Source: Flavobacteriales bacterium (GTDB lineage Bacteria; Bacteroidota; Bacteroidia; CAIKAF01). From it: 64,000 nucleotides of DNA. Positions 16,843 through 26,323 of this stretch are shown here, piece after piece (position 1 is the first letter of the stretch; the number at the start of each line of letters is the position of its first letter). Under the pieces are notes generated by a model, which saw nothing but the letters and a program-made list of their open reading frames with translations, was not told the DNA's origin and did no database searches. The stretch spans positions 43,875 through 107,874 of the forward strand of contig JAKRSD010000029.1 in the NCBI GenBank assembly GCA_022402535.1. The letters are read 5' to 3'. The position numbers and the translations under genes were made by a program.

Positions 16843-17949
16843 TTACGCTTTTTCAAACACTGTAGCGGCATTGCATCCCCCAAATCCGGAGCCGGTTTTC
16901 AGTGCTTTTCTGATTGGTTTTTGCCGCACTTCGCGTTGAACGGTAATTGCTCCCGTTACTCCGTGTTCGGTATAACCCGCCGAAGGCAATAAAATACCCC
17001 GCTTCATGGATTCCAGCAGAATGGCGGTTTCGATCAGTCCGGCAGCACCCAGCGTATGGCCCAGATATCCTTTCAGGCTGTGCAGCGGAGCGGACGATAA
17101 TCCACAATCGGTAAAGGCCAGGGATTCCATTTCATCGTTATAGGAAGTGGCGGTTCCGTGTGCCGAAATAAAATCAATAGTTTCGGCAGAACATTCCGCT
17201 TCGTGCAACGCCTCTTTAATGGCAATGCTCAATCCTTCGCCGGTGCGGCTGGGACCCGAAATATGGTTGGCATCATTTCCCGAACCGCCTCCCGTAATTC
17301 GTATGTTTTCATTTCCAGGTGCTGAAGAAAGGATAACCGCTCCCGCACCTTCACCGAGGTTTATGCCTATGCGGGCAGCATCGTAAGGTTTGCAGGGCTC
17401 GGGACTCATCGCTTTAAAGCAACCAAAACCCGACATTACAAAGGCGGTGAGTATATCGGCACCAAAAACCACGGCATGGTCATATCGTCCGCAGCGAATC
17501 AGGTCAGCACCCAGATTTTGAGCCATAATACCCGAAACGCAGGCATTGCTCACCGTTAAAGGACGATTGGGATTTTCAAAATAGGCCGAAATTTTACGGG
17601 CTGTTTCCCACAGATTTATGGGCTGCGATGCATCGGGATTGAGTAAATCAATATTTCCTTTGGTGCTCGAAAAAATTAACACCGTGCGGTCTGAAACAGC
17701 TGTTTCCTTTGAGAGAATGGGACTTAGGCACCGAAGGATGAAATCTTCCAACCGGCTGAATCCGTCGTGCTGAATGGAGTAATCCATAAACCGCGAAGCA
17801 CAAAAAGGCTCGGGGAATAATTCCGGGTCAGTCCCCTGCATACAGGAACTTTCGCCCCGTTGCATGTTCTCAAATACTTCCCCGGTATTTTTTCCCAACG
17901 GGGTAAACACATTCCAATGGGTTACATACACGTTTCTGCTGTCTGCCAC
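16843..17949 (-). CDS. Beta-ketoacyl-ACP synthase I/II family protein
   Basis: 368 residues, somewhat short for the family (usually about 410). The Cys-His-His triad is intact: Cys137 in SNACVSG, His264 in SAHGTATSYND, His298 in GYLGHTLGAAG. The glycine-rich end GSGFGGCNA is also present. It elongates acyl chains on a carrier protein. Divergence from housekeeping FabF, the GTG start and the presence of KAS III-like and dehydratase-like genes 4 kb away suggest secondary acyl or aryl-polyene/flexirubin-type chemistry, which is inference. It is transcribed alone. Confidence 0.8.
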   Translation of the reverse strand: MADSRNVYVTHWNVFTPLGKNTGEVFENMQRGESSCMQGTDPELFPEPFCASRFMDYSIQHDGFSRLEDFILRCLSPILSKETAVSDRTVLIFSSTKGNIDLLNPDASQPINLWETARKISAYFENPNRPLTVSNACVSGIMAQNLGADLIRCGRYDHAVVFGADILTAFVMSGFGCFKAMSPEPCKPYDAARIGINLGEGAGAVILSSAPGNENIRITGGGSGNDANHISGPSRTGEGLSIAIKEALHEAECSAETIDFISAHGTATSYNDEMESLAFTDCGLSSAPLHSLKGYLGHTLGAAGLIETAILLESMKRGILLPSAGYTEHGVTGAITVQREVRQKPIRKALKTGSGFGGCNAATVFEKA

Positions 17950-18142
17950 GCCGTAAAATTGCTATTTTCAAAGGAATTATCCCGCTTTTTAAAAAGATAA
18001 TCTCCATGATAATGTAATTCACGCCAAACGCATATTGCTTCGTAATCGCTTTCTTCTTATAAACTCCGGTGAAATTTTAATGAAGACGATTCCATGCTAT
18101 CATTACAAATGGTATTATCTTTACCCGCACTAATCAGTCTAC

Positions 18143-19237
18143 TTGAGAAAAGCACTTTTTTGGATCAATATTCCCTTTGCGGCCGGACTTTTGGCTGCTT
18201 TCGGTGCTGTGTATGTAAGCCCCGAAAAAGCTTGGTATCTGGCTCTTTTTGGGCTTACCTATTGGTTTTGGATATCCGTGAATGTGCTGTTTGTGTTTGT
18301 ATGGCTTATTCTTAAATGGCGATACACCCTGCTCAGTTTAACGGTCATTGTGCTCACGTTTCCATTGCATGTTCGGTTGGTGGCTCCGCGAATGCCCGAA
18401 TTGAGCGAATCGGAAGATCCTGAAAATGCCGTGCGTATCATGTCGTATAATGTGCAGCTGTTTGGTCTCTATCAATGGAAAAACAACATCAGCCACCGCA
18501 ACGAAATGTTTCGCTTTTTGCGCAAGGCCGATGCGGACATCCTCTGTTTTCAGGAGTATTTTTATGAAGAAACCGATTACTTCGAAACCACCGATACTTT
18601 GGTGAATGTGCTCGATGCTAAAAATTTTCAGTTTGAAACCGCCAGTTCGTTGCACGGAACGCATCATTGGGGAGCGGCCACATTCAGCCGTTTACCCATT
18701 GTAAACAAAGGGAAAATCAAGTTCGACCGTTCGCGAGGCAACATCTGCCTCTATTCCGACGTGGTGAAAGGAAAAGACACGGTGCGTATTTTCAACGTAC
18801 ATTTTGAAAGCAATCATTTAGAAACCCAAAAAATAGACCGCCTGGCGCAGGGCGACAGCACCGCCCGCATCATTGCGCTCGATATGTACCGTTCACTCAG
18901 AAAAAGCTATAAACGCAGGGCAGGGCAGGTAGACCTGGTGCGCAAAGCCATTTCGGAAAGTCCATATCCCGTGATTGTTTGCGGCGATTTCAACGATACG
19001 CCCATTTCGTACACTTATTCCCAAATTTCAGCCGGGCTTAAAGATGCATTTTTAGAAACGGGCTCTGGTTTCGGGTTTACGTATGCGGGTAAAATTCCTT
19101 TTTTGCGGATTGATTACATTCTGCACGACCCTTCCATCCGTTCTTCGAAATTCAAAATATTAAAAGGGAAAAAACTATCCGATCATTATCCCGTGGAATG
19201 TATGGTGGAATTTCCACGCAGTATGCAGACGGAATAA
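18143..19237 (+). CDS. Membrane protein with endonuclease/exonuclease/phosphatase domain
   Basis: 364 residues. Two or three N-terminal transmembrane helices (about 5-80) precede an EEP domain. The domain shows RIMSYNVQLF, CFQEYF with the metal-binding Glu, WGAATFSRLPI, NVHFESNHL, VIVCGDFNDTP and the terminal LRIDYILHD plus SDHYPV. All catalytic residues seem present. It may cleave DNA, RNA or phospholipid/phosphoinositide-like substrates; the fold does not tell. The start is a TTG. A -7-like TATCTTTA lies at 18113-18120 region upstream. Confidence 0.75.
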   Translation: MRKALFWINIPFAAGLLAAFGAVYVSPEKAWYLALFGLTYWFWISVNVLFVFVWLILKWRYTLLSLTVIVLTFPLHVRLVAPRMPELSESEDPENAVRIMSYNVQLFGLYQWKNNISHRNEMFRFLRKADADILCFQEYFYEETDYFETTDTLVNVLDAKNFQFETASSLHGTHHWGAATFSRLPIVNKGKIKFDRSRGNICLYSDVVKGKDTVRIFNVHFESNHLETQKIDRLAQGDSTARIIALDMYRSLRKSYKRRAGQVDLVRKAISESPYPVIVCGDFNDTPISYTYSQISAGLKDAFLETGSGFGFTYAGKIPFLRIDYILHDPSIRSSKFKILKGKKLSDHYPVECMVEFPRSMQTE

Positions 19238-19297
19238 TTTCAACAAGACAATATTTTCTGATTATCAGCGTATTCTCCAAACCAAATTATACCCCTT

Positions 19298-20443
19298 ATG
19301 TGGACGCAGACCTTAGACGAAATCCGCTCCTATTTTTCGCATGGCGATTATCCGCTGGCCGTAAGAAGAACATTAGATGCGGCTTTTGATACCGATGACA
19401 AAACACTCATACGAGAAGCCGTAGACTGGGGCCGCGAAACGGAATTGGCTTTTCTTTCGGGAAAACCGTTGGAAAACCGTTTGCAGGAGAAGGGTGTTGC
19501 GCTGCTCGAAAAAATGAAATCACGGGAAGGGAAACGCTCGGAATGGTTTGGCGAAACGTATCTTTACGCAGGCAATGTGCAGAAAAAATATGGCTCAGGA
19601 TCCTTTGTGCTGCTTCCTTTTGATTTAACCATCAAAGCCGGAGATGTAATCGGCGTGGTGGGCGAAAACGGAAACGGAAAAACCACGCTGCTTCGCATTT
19701 TATCGGGATATCTGCACCCCAATTCCGGAAATCTGAATTATTATTTTCAAAAAGATTCCCAACCCGATTATTATCGCATCAAACAGGAAGTGGCGTTTAT
19801 TCCGCAACGTATTCCGCGATGGTACGGAACCCTGAAAGACAATCTGAATTTTTATGCATCCAGCAATGGGTTTTATGGTGAAGAAAATGAGCTCATGACC
19901 GATTTCATGCTCACCCGTTTCGGACTCACCCGGTTTGCAAATTTCACGTGGAATCAACTGAGCAGCGGTTATCGCACCCGTTTCGAAATTGCCAAAATAT
20001 TGCTAAAACGACCGAAACTGCTGGTATTGGATGAACCTCTGGCCAATCTGGATATCAACGCCCAACAAACTATTTTGAACGATTTGCGGGCACTTTCAAA
20101 ATCAACCCATAAACCCATGGGCGTGATTTTAAGTTCGCAGCAGCTTCACGAAGTAGAAAAAATTGCCGATTCTGTGCTGTTTATCAAAAACGGGAAATTG
20201 CTTCACTCAGGCAAGCAGGAAAAACAAGCCCTTTCCGTATTGGAAGTAGAAATCCGAAATGAAAGAATAGAACTGGAAAATCTGCTTTCAGGCCGTTCAT
20301 GTACCATTAAATTCAACGGAGGGTATTATGTGATTTCATCGGAAGAACTTTCTGCTTCCGAAATGCTGAAAATGCTGGTAAACTCTGAATTGACTATTTC
20401 CTATTCGCGCGATATCACTCACTCTACCAAACGCTTTTTCTAA
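19298..20443 (+). CDS. ABC transporter ATPase with N-terminal helical extension
   Basis: 381 residues. About 95 residues of helical, unfamiliar sequence precede the nucleotide-binding domain. Walker A is GENGNGKT (122-129), Q-loop Gln170 (FIPQRIPR), signature LSSGY (221-225, usually LSGGQ), Walker B LLVLDEP (241-247), D-loop ANLD. The H-loop position reads SSQQLHEVE, with Gln279 where His is normal. A C-terminal extension of about 80 residues follows. It is coupled to the next membrane gene by a TAATG overlap, so the two form one transporter or membrane complex. The cargo is unknown. Confidence 0.8.
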   Translation: MWTQTLDEIRSYFSHGDYPLAVRRTLDAAFDTDDKTLIREAVDWGRETELAFLSGKPLENRLQEKGVALLEKMKSREGKRSEWFGETYLYAGNVQKKYGSGSFVLLPFDLTIKAGDVIGVVGENGNGKTTLLRILSGYLHPNSGNLNYYFQKDSQPDYYRIKQEVAFIPQRIPRWYGTLKDNLNFYASSNGFYGEENELMTDFMLTRFGLTRFANFTWNQLSSGYRTRFEIAKILLKRPKLLVLDEPLANLDINAQQTILNDLRALSKSTHKPMGVILSSQQLHEVEKIADSVLFIKNGKLLHSGKQEKQALSVLEVEIRNERIELENLLSGRSCTIKFNGGYYVISSEELSASEMLKMLVNSELTISYSRDITHSTKRFF

Positions 20444-21840
20444 TGAAACTCTATCATAACATTCAGCGCCATTTATTACTTCATTTTCCGCTGGTATATA
20501 GTACCCGTGCTTTCCCCGCTCTTTTGGTGGGTGTGTCGGTGAGTGCATTACTATTTATATTTTTTGCCTCGCTTTCCGGTCAGATTGAATCTACTTCGGC
20601 CATTGCTTCGTGGATTGCCTTTTTGGTTTTGTGTTGCATCATCGCTGTAATCATTTATCTGATTTATCTCTTCCGGTTCAATGTGTTTAAGAATTTCGGA
20701 AAAGCCGGTCCGCTGCAATTTTCGTTACAGTTTTTGTTGATTTTTCTATCCATCGGCATGTTTGTTTTTTGGCCGTTTATTCCACGTATTGCCGCGCACA
20801 GTCTGCTTTCGGCGCGCTACAACGAAGCCCGGATGAAAAAGGATATTCACGAAGCGTATCTGCTTGCTTATCAGATGGAACATACCCGCTGGGATGCACC
20901 TTATCGCATTTCGCAGATCTATGTGAATCCGCAAGAATATTATGGTGTCGATGAAGACTGGGGAAACAACACCATAAAAGTGGGATCCCTGCAGGATTTG
21001 GATATGAAACGGTTTGAAAAACTGGAAAAAAAATCCGATTCTTTGTATCTGGGTTACGAAAAAACATCACTGGTTTGTAGTGAATATGATTATAATTTGA
21101 TTAATCCTACCGAACTTTCAGACAGTATTTATGCCAGTCTGCCCGTGAACAAAGGAGACTTGCAGGCTCAGCAAGAACGCCTTGGCGAAATATTTTCTAA
21201 ATACATTCCCGATTATAATGGTTCTGTGTTGAACAGGGATTCCCGTTGGAGTTCTGAATTTTATTACGGATACGAAGAAACCACGGTATGCAGCAAATAT
21301 CGCCTCAGCGAGCTGGGCAGCGAAATGAGGCGTATCAATGAAAAAGTAATTTCTGATGGAGAAATGAAAGTAATGATGAGGGTATGGTTTTATATTTCCT
21401 TATATATCACATTGTTGATTTTGATATTCCGCTACATGACCCTGAGAACCTATTTCTGGACCATCCTGTTCACATTTCTTCTGTTTGTGTTTACGGTTAT
21501 TATCACCATCATTACCAATCCCGGAGAGATAGGTATGCATTTTATTCTCTTGTTCTATTATCTCATTTGCGCCGGATTCGGATTGTCCATTTTCTTTTCC
21601 AAATCGCGCAATGTGTTTCAAGGCATCGGGTTAAATCTTTCTTACTTTTTCCTACAGCTGTTGCCCATTGTGTTGGCTTCGGTTTATTATGAACTCATAA
21701 AATATGATGATGATAATTGGACGGCGCGGGTAGTTTTAATGGAAAGAGCCGAAATTGTGGGTGTCGTATTGTTACTCATATCTACTTTTTTGATTCACAA
21801 CCGCCTGTTTCATAAATGGTACTCCCTACCCGAAGAATAA
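20443..21840 (+). CDS. Membrane partner of the ABC ATPase, large extracytoplasmic loop
   Basis: 465 residues. Three hydrophobic helices (about 24-116) are followed by a polar domain of about 190 residues (about 118-310, rich in Tyr and charged residues), then five to six further helices to residue 455. The topology resembles ABC-2-type permeases with an enlarged extracytoplasmic domain. The ATG overlaps the stop of the ATPase gene (TAATG). No close family is recognised, so the substrate cannot be given. Confidence 0.65.
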   Translation: MKLYHNIQRHLLLHFPLVYSTRAFPALLVGVSVSALLFIFFASLSGQIESTSAIASWIAFLVLCCIIAVIIYLIYLFRFNVFKNFGKAGPLQFSLQFLLIFLSIGMFVFWPFIPRIAAHSLLSARYNEARMKKDIHEAYLLAYQMEHTRWDAPYRISQIYVNPQEYYGVDEDWGNNTIKVGSLQDLDMKRFEKLEKKSDSLYLGYEKTSLVCSEYDYNLINPTELSDSIYASLPVNKGDLQAQQERLGEIFSKYIPDYNGSVLNRDSRWSSEFYYGYEETTVCSKYRLSELGSEMRRINEKVISDGEMKVMMRVWFYISLYITLLILIFRYMTLRTYFWTILFTFLLFVFTVIITIITNPGEIGMHFILLFYYLICAGFGLSIFFSKSRNVFQGIGLNLSYFFLQLLPIVLASVYYELIKYDDDNWTARVVLMERAEIVGVVLLLISTFLIHNRLFHKWYSLPEE

Positions 21841-21890
21841 ATCCGTGGTAAGCCTTTGTACTCCTTTTCCTTTCAAATCAGACAGGAAGA

Positions 21891-21919
21891 TTGCACTCGC
21901 CTGTATTGTATTATCTTTG
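21891..21919 (+). promoter_or_regulatory. valS promoter
   Basis: TTG at 21891-21893, 18 bases, then TATCTTTG at 21912-21919: a good Bacteroidota promoter. The predicted start of transcription near 21926 lies downstream of the in-frame start at 21845 and so fixes the valS start at 21944. Confidence 0.7.
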
Positions 21920-21943
21920 CCCCTTTCAAAAAAGGATTGTCTC

Positions 21944-24622
21944 ATGCAGGATTTACATAAAGTATATGACCCCGCTCAGGTAGAAGAAAAGCGCTATGCC
22001 GAGTGGATGCAGAAAGGTTTTTTTCGTTCTGTTCCCGATGAGCGGGAGCCGTTCACCATTGTAATTCCTCCGCCCAATGTAACGGGTGTGCTGCACATGG
22101 GCCATATGCTCAATAATACCATTCAGGATGTGTTAATCCGTCGTGCGCGAATGCTGGGAAAAAATGCCTGCTGGGTTCCCGGAACGGATCATGCCTCAAT
22201 TGCCACCGAAGCCAAAGTGGTGCAGTTACTTCGCACCAAAGGCATCAAAAAAGCAGATTTAACCCGCGATGAATTCATGACCCACGCCTGGGAATGGAAA
22301 GAAAAACATGGCGGCATCATTCTGGAACAGCTGAAAAAACTGGGCGCTTCCTGCGATTGGGACCGTACCTCTTTCACCATGGATCCGGATTATTATGATG
22401 CCGTGATTGATGTATTTATTGATTTGTACAATAAAGGGCTGATTTACCGCGGAATGCGCATGGTGAATTGGGATCCTGCGGCCAAAACCACCATCAGTAA
22501 TGAGGAAGTGATTTACAAAGAAGTGGATTCAGCCTTGTATCATGTTGCCTATAAAGTAACCGATGCGCAGGGCAATGAAACGGGCGAAACAGTAACGATT
22601 GCCACCACCCGCCCCGAAACCATTCCTGCCGATACGGGAATCTGCGTAAACCCGAATGACGAAAGATATACATCCCTCCACGGGAAATTCGCCAAAATTC
22701 CGCTTATCGGTCGCCTCATTCCCATTATTACCGATGAGTACGTGGATTTAGAATTTGGAACGGGTTGTCTGAAAGTTACACCCGCCCATGATATCAATGA
22801 CTATGAACTGGGCAAAAAACACGGCCTGGATACCCTAGACATCATGAACGAAGACGGTACGTTGAATGCGTTGTCGGTATTGTTTGAAGGCAAAGACCGG
22901 TTTGAAGTGCGTAAGGAAATCATTCGTCTTTTCAAAGAAGACGGATCTTTTGTGAAGCAGGAAAACCTGAAAAATAAGGTAGGATTCAGCGAACGTACCG
23001 ATGCGGTGGTGGAACCCCGTTTGTCGTTGCAGTGGTTTTTGAAAATGAAGGAATTGGCCGGCCCGGCTTTAGAAGTGGTAAACGACGGAACGGTGAAATT
23101 TTGGCCGCCCAAATTTACCAATACCTACCGCCATTGGATGGAGAATGTAACCGACTGGTGTCTGAGTCGTCAGCTCTGGTGGGGGCACCGCATTCCGGCC
23201 TGGTATGGATATAAAGAGTTGTTTGAGGGAGAACAGACCGGTTTCCCAGAGTATCATGTAGAAGTTGCCAAAACCGAACAGGAAGCAAGAGAAAAATTTA
23301 AGAAATACTATAAATCAATTGGTCATCCTAATAGTCTGATAGATTCTGGATTTTATCTTGAACAAGATGATGATGTGCTGGATACCTGGGCATCCTCCTG
23401 GTTGTGGCCTATCGCCGTGTTCGACGGGTTTAAAAATCCGGATAACAAGGAAATCAATTATTACTATCCGACCAACGATTTGGTAACGGCTCCCGAAATT
23501 ATGTTTTTCTGGGTGGCGCGTATGATTATGGCGGGTTTGGAATATAAAAAGGAAGTGCCCTTTCGCAATGTATATTACACGGGTATCGTGCGCGATAAAC
23601 AGGGGCGGAAAATGAGTAAATCGCTCGGCAATTCCCCCGATCCCCTCGATTTAATTAAAAAATACGGAGCCGACGGGGTTCGTGTGGGTATGCTCCTCAG
23701 TTCGCCCGCGGGAAATGATTTGCTTTTTGATGAATCGCTGTGTGAGCAGGGCCGGAATTTCAACAATAAAATCTGGAATTCGTACCGGTTAATTGCCGGA
23801 TGGAAAACGACCGATTCTGCGCCCGATGAAGTTTCTTCTCAGGCCGTTGCCTGGTTCCGCGCCAAACTCAATACCGTGCTGGCGGAAATTAATGAGCACT
23901 ACAACCAATTCCGGGTTTCGGATGCGTTGATGGCTTCGTACAAGTTGCTTTGGGATGATTTCTGTTCCGTGTATCTGGAGTTGATCAAACCTAAAGACGG
24001 TATCATTTCAGCTTCTGTGTTGGAGTCTACCTTGCAATATTTTGAAGAACTGCTGAAAATCCTGCATCCGTTTGTTCCCTTTATTTCGGAAGAGTTGTGG
24101 CACCAAATCCGCCACCGGAACAATAATGAATACCTGATTGTGGCATCGTGGCCTCAGGTTTCGTCGGTGGATTCCCGCTCGCTCGAAGACATGGAAACGG
24201 CCCTGGAACTGGTAACGGCGTTGCGTAATTTCCGTAATGAAAAAGGCATTCCGTTCCGCGATGCCTTGGAAGTGTTTGCCACAGAAATACCTGTATATGC
24301 CGCCGTGGTCCGCAAACTGGCCAATGTATCGGGTATGGAAAAGGTTTCCCAAAAACCCGAAGGTGCGTTTACACTGATCGTAAAAGCCAGGGAGTTTTAT
24401 GTTCCTGCGGGTGATTTTATAGACAAAGAAGCCGAGCAGAAAAAAATACGCGAAGAGCTGGATTATACCCGCGGCTTTATGGAAAGCGTGCAGAAAAAAT
24501 TGTCGAACGAACGATTTGTGCAAAATGCCAAACCCGAAGTAGTGGAAGTGGAGCGCCGCAAATTAGCCGATGCGGAAGCCAAGCTGAAATCGCTGCAGGA
24601 GCAATTGGCCGCGTTGGGGTAA
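21944..24622 (+). CDS. valS: Valyl-tRNA synthetase
   Basis: 892 residues, class I synthetase that charges tRNA-Val. Visible are PPPNVTGVLHMGH (HIGH-type signature), the editing-domain segments TTRPETIPADTG and GTGCLKVTPAHD, WWGHRIPAWYG, GRKMSKSLGNSPDPL (KMSKS), an anticodon-binding domain, and the C-terminal coiled coil that contacts tRNA (about 825-892). The start at 21944 is chosen from the promoter position and from the usual N-terminus (DLHKVYDPAQVEEKRYAEW). Confidence 0.95.
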   Translation: MQDLHKVYDPAQVEEKRYAEWMQKGFFRSVPDEREPFTIVIPPPNVTGVLHMGHMLNNTIQDVLIRRARMLGKNACWVPGTDHASIATEAKVVQLLRTKGIKKADLTRDEFMTHAWEWKEKHGGIILEQLKKLGASCDWDRTSFTMDPDYYDAVIDVFIDLYNKGLIYRGMRMVNWDPAAKTTISNEEVIYKEVDSALYHVAYKVTDAQGNETGETVTIATTRPETIPADTGICVNPNDERYTSLHGKFAKIPLIGRLIPIITDEYVDLEFGTGCLKVTPAHDINDYELGKKHGLDTLDIMNEDGTLNALSVLFEGKDRFEVRKEIIRLFKEDGSFVKQENLKNKVGFSERTDAVVEPRLSLQWFLKMKELAGPALEVVNDGTVKFWPPKFTNTYRHWMENVTDWCLSRQLWWGHRIPAWYGYKELFEGEQTGFPEYHVEVAKTEQEAREKFKKYYKSIGHPNSLIDSGFYLEQDDDVLDTWASSWLWPIAVFDGFKNPDNKEINYYYPTNDLVTAPEIMFFWVARMIMAGLEYKKEVPFRNVYYTGIVRDKQGRKMSKSLGNSPDPLDLIKKYGADGVRVGMLLSSPAGNDLLFDESLCEQGRNFNNKIWNSYRLIAGWKTTDSAPDEVSSQAVAWFRAKLNTVLAEINEHYNQFRVSDALMASYKLLWDDFCSVYLELIKPKDGIISASVLESTLQYFEELLKILHPFVPFISEELWHQIRHRNNNEYLIVASWPQVSSVDSRSLEDMETALELVTALRNFRNEKGIPFRDALEVFATEIPVYAAVVRKLANVSGMEKVSQKPEGAFTLIVKAREFYVPAGDFIDKEAEQKKIREELDYTRGFMESVQKKLSNERFVQNAKPEVVEVERRKLADAEAKLKSLQEQLAALG

Positions 24623-24653
24623 AATATTGTTTTTTCAGGTGCGTTTTAGTCAC

Positions 24654-25088
24654 ATGAAAATCAAAACAGGTATATTATTAATCATAATGCCGGTGATGGC
24701 GGCTTTTTATTCGTGCCATAAAACGGATTATACGCCCACACCTCAAGTGATTTCTAAATTTCATAATGCTTTAGGGGCAGGAATTCAAATTAATATTTTT
24801 GGAATTCAGTCTTTACCACCAGGGAAGTATACTTCAATAAATGGCCAACCTCTTTTCTATTTTGGATATCGACCCATATTTGAAAATGTAATCATCACCT
24901 TTTCCGACGGAAGTAAAAAGATTGATTTTGATTGTGCTTCGTTTCCTGTAAACTCTCCGTATTATCTGCTTTGCAAAGAGGATACAGTTTCTGTGTTTCT
25001 AAAGAGCAATTATTGGCAGGAAGTTCAGGGTATAGACACGATATACCACTATTTTATCGGAGAAAAAGATTCGTTGGAAGCGTTTTAA
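24654..25088 (+). CDS. Small DUF4397-like lipoprotein
   Basis: 144 residues with a lipobox (AAFYSC, Cys about 21). The mature part reads as two or three beta hairpins (VISKFHNALGAGIQINIFG, LPPGKYTSING, YHYFIGEKDS). This loosely resembles the DUF4397 or similar lipoproteins of Bacteroidota; I am not certain of the family. It lies 31 bases after valS and may be read through from it. It converges on the next gene with one base between stops. Confidence 0.5.
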   Translation: MKIKTGILLIIMPVMAAFYSCHKTDYTPTPQVISKFHNALGAGIQINIFGIQSLPPGKYTSINGQPLFYFGYRPIFENVIITFSDGSKKIDFDCASFPVNSPYYLLCKEDTVSVFLKSNYWQEVQGIDTIYHYFIGEKDSLEAF

Positions 25089-25089
25089 C

Positions 25090-25644
25090 TTACTTCCTTC
25101 TCATATTCGGGTTGTAATATCCGCCCGGAATATTCACTTTTTTCATTTGCTGTTTCAGCATTTTAATCTGCTCTTCAATCATACCGGCTTTATCCAGTTT
25201 TTTGGCTTCGGCCAACAAGCGTTCAGCTTCCTGTTTGCGGCCTTTGGCCAGCGCAGCAGCAGCCAGGTTCATGGTGGCAATGGCTTTATCGTGGTCAAAT
25301 CGTAAACCCAGACTCAGGGCTTTTTTCATCAACTGTTCCGATTTGGTAATGCTGTTCTGTCCTTCGGTAATGCCGCACAGATAGTAGTAATATCCGCGTT
25401 GTTTTTTAATAATCTGACTTTCGGGATTTTTAATTTTGGAAAGCCATTTCACGGCTCCCTGCATATCTTGTTTACGCAATCTCCATAAAGCCAGAAGCAC
25501 AAATTCATTCAGAAAATACAGCAGAATCGGAAAGGCCGACATCAGTATGGTGAAAATTCCCCAGCCAATGTTGTCAAATACAATCAGCGTTACTCCGCCG
25601 GCAATCATCAATCCGGCAATCACAAGTTTAAAAATGGCATTCAT
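25090..25644 (-). CDS. Membrane protein with TPR-like helices
   Basis: 184 residues. Two transmembrane helices at about 5-23 and 27-52 are followed by a cytoplasmic helical region with TPR-like pairs (KKALSLGLRFDHDKAIATMNLAAAAL, GRKQEAERLLAEAKKL). A basic tail follows. It is probably a scaffold or adaptor. No catalytic motif is seen. A secreted-protein gene lies 20 bases upstream on the same strand, so the two likely share a transcript. Confidence 0.55.
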   Translation of the reverse strand: MNAIFKLVIAGLMIAGGVTLIVFDNIGWGIFTILMSAFPILLYFLNEFVLLALWRLRKQDMQGAVKWLSKIKNPESQIIKKQRGYYYYLCGITEGQNSITKSEQLMKKALSLGLRFDHDKAIATMNLAAAALAKGRKQEAERLLAEAKKLDKAGMIEEQIKMLKQQMKKVNIPGGYYNPNMRRK

Positions 25645-25664
25645 TCCTTTTCTGTTTCAGGGCG

Positions 25665-26225
25665 CTAATTTACCTGAATTATGTAATTGATGAGGTGTTT
25701 TTCTTCATAAGTTTTCAGAATCCATTGTGTGCTGTTGGCGCGGGTTACCACAAAAGATTTAACCGATTCGCCCGGGATTTTCCCGTCAATAAGTACCCAG
25801 TCGCCCTGCATCCGCGCATTTTCCAGCACAGCCCAAGAATCCTGTTTTTGGGTCTGATAACCTTGCGGTCCTTTTTCAATGCTCAATTTTTCGAGCACTT
25901 TGAATTTATTTTTTTCGGTCAGGATTTTTTGAATGAGCGTAAGGTCAATCACATGATTTGAGTAGGCTTCATATCCGCCTTTGGTTTTGCGGTAGAGCAT
26001 ATTTCCGCCCATCAGGGCACAGGTCATTTTTGGTTTTCCGATAGAACTGTTTTCCCATAATACCGGTAATTGGCCCATAAAGGTAAATCCCGATAAATCC
26101 TGTTTTTCATTCCATACGGCTACTTTGCCGTGTTCGTGTGGGGTTCTTACTTCAGAAACCGGTTCCTGGGCGTAGGCCGAATTCACTAAAAGAGCAATAA
26201 TCGGTAGAATCAGTAGTTTTTTCAT
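25665..26225 (-). CDS. Secreted protein of unknown function
   Basis: 186 residues from ATG 26225, signal peptide cleaved near SAYAQ (about 20). The mature part is mixed alpha/beta with no motif I recognise (VAVWNEKQDLSGFTFMGQLPV, DWVLIDGKIPG, YEEKHLINYIIQVN). The upstream in-frame start at 26285 is rejected because the promoter lies between the two. Co-transcribed with the TPR-like membrane gene downstream. Confidence 0.55.
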   Translation of the reverse strand: MKKLLILPIIALLVNSAYAQEPVSEVRTPHEHGKVAVWNEKQDLSGFTFMGQLPVLWENSSIGKPKMTCALMGGNMLYRKTKGGYEAYSNHVIDLTLIQKILTEKNKFKVLEKLSIEKGPQGYQTQKQDSWAVLENARMQGDWVLIDGKIPGESVKSFVVTRANSTQWILKTYEEKHLINYIIQVN

Positions 26226-26257
26226 CGAATAAATGTGTTGTAAAACGGTTGTAAAAC

Positions 26258-26286
26258 CAAAAGTAAAATTTTTATGCAGCCTCAAA
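26258..26286 (-). promoter_or_regulatory. Promoter of the secreted-protein/TPR pair
   Basis: On the minus strand TTTG (26286-26283), 17 bases, then TACTTTTG (26265-26258). It predicts a leader of about 25 bases to ATG 26225. Confidence 0.6.
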
Positions 26287-26323
26287 TGTTTTTCTTTGTA
26301 GCGAAAACCGTACCGAGTTATCC

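Noticed and set aside
21845..21943. valS starting at 21845, giving a 33-residue extension
   Set aside because: The promoter at 21891-21919 lies inside that extension, and MQDLHKVYDPAQVEEKRY at 21944 is the family-typical N-terminus.
24008..24523. A 171-codon frame antisense to the 3' part of valS
   Set aside because: valS is complete there with conserved motifs; the antisense frame is a codon-bias shadow.
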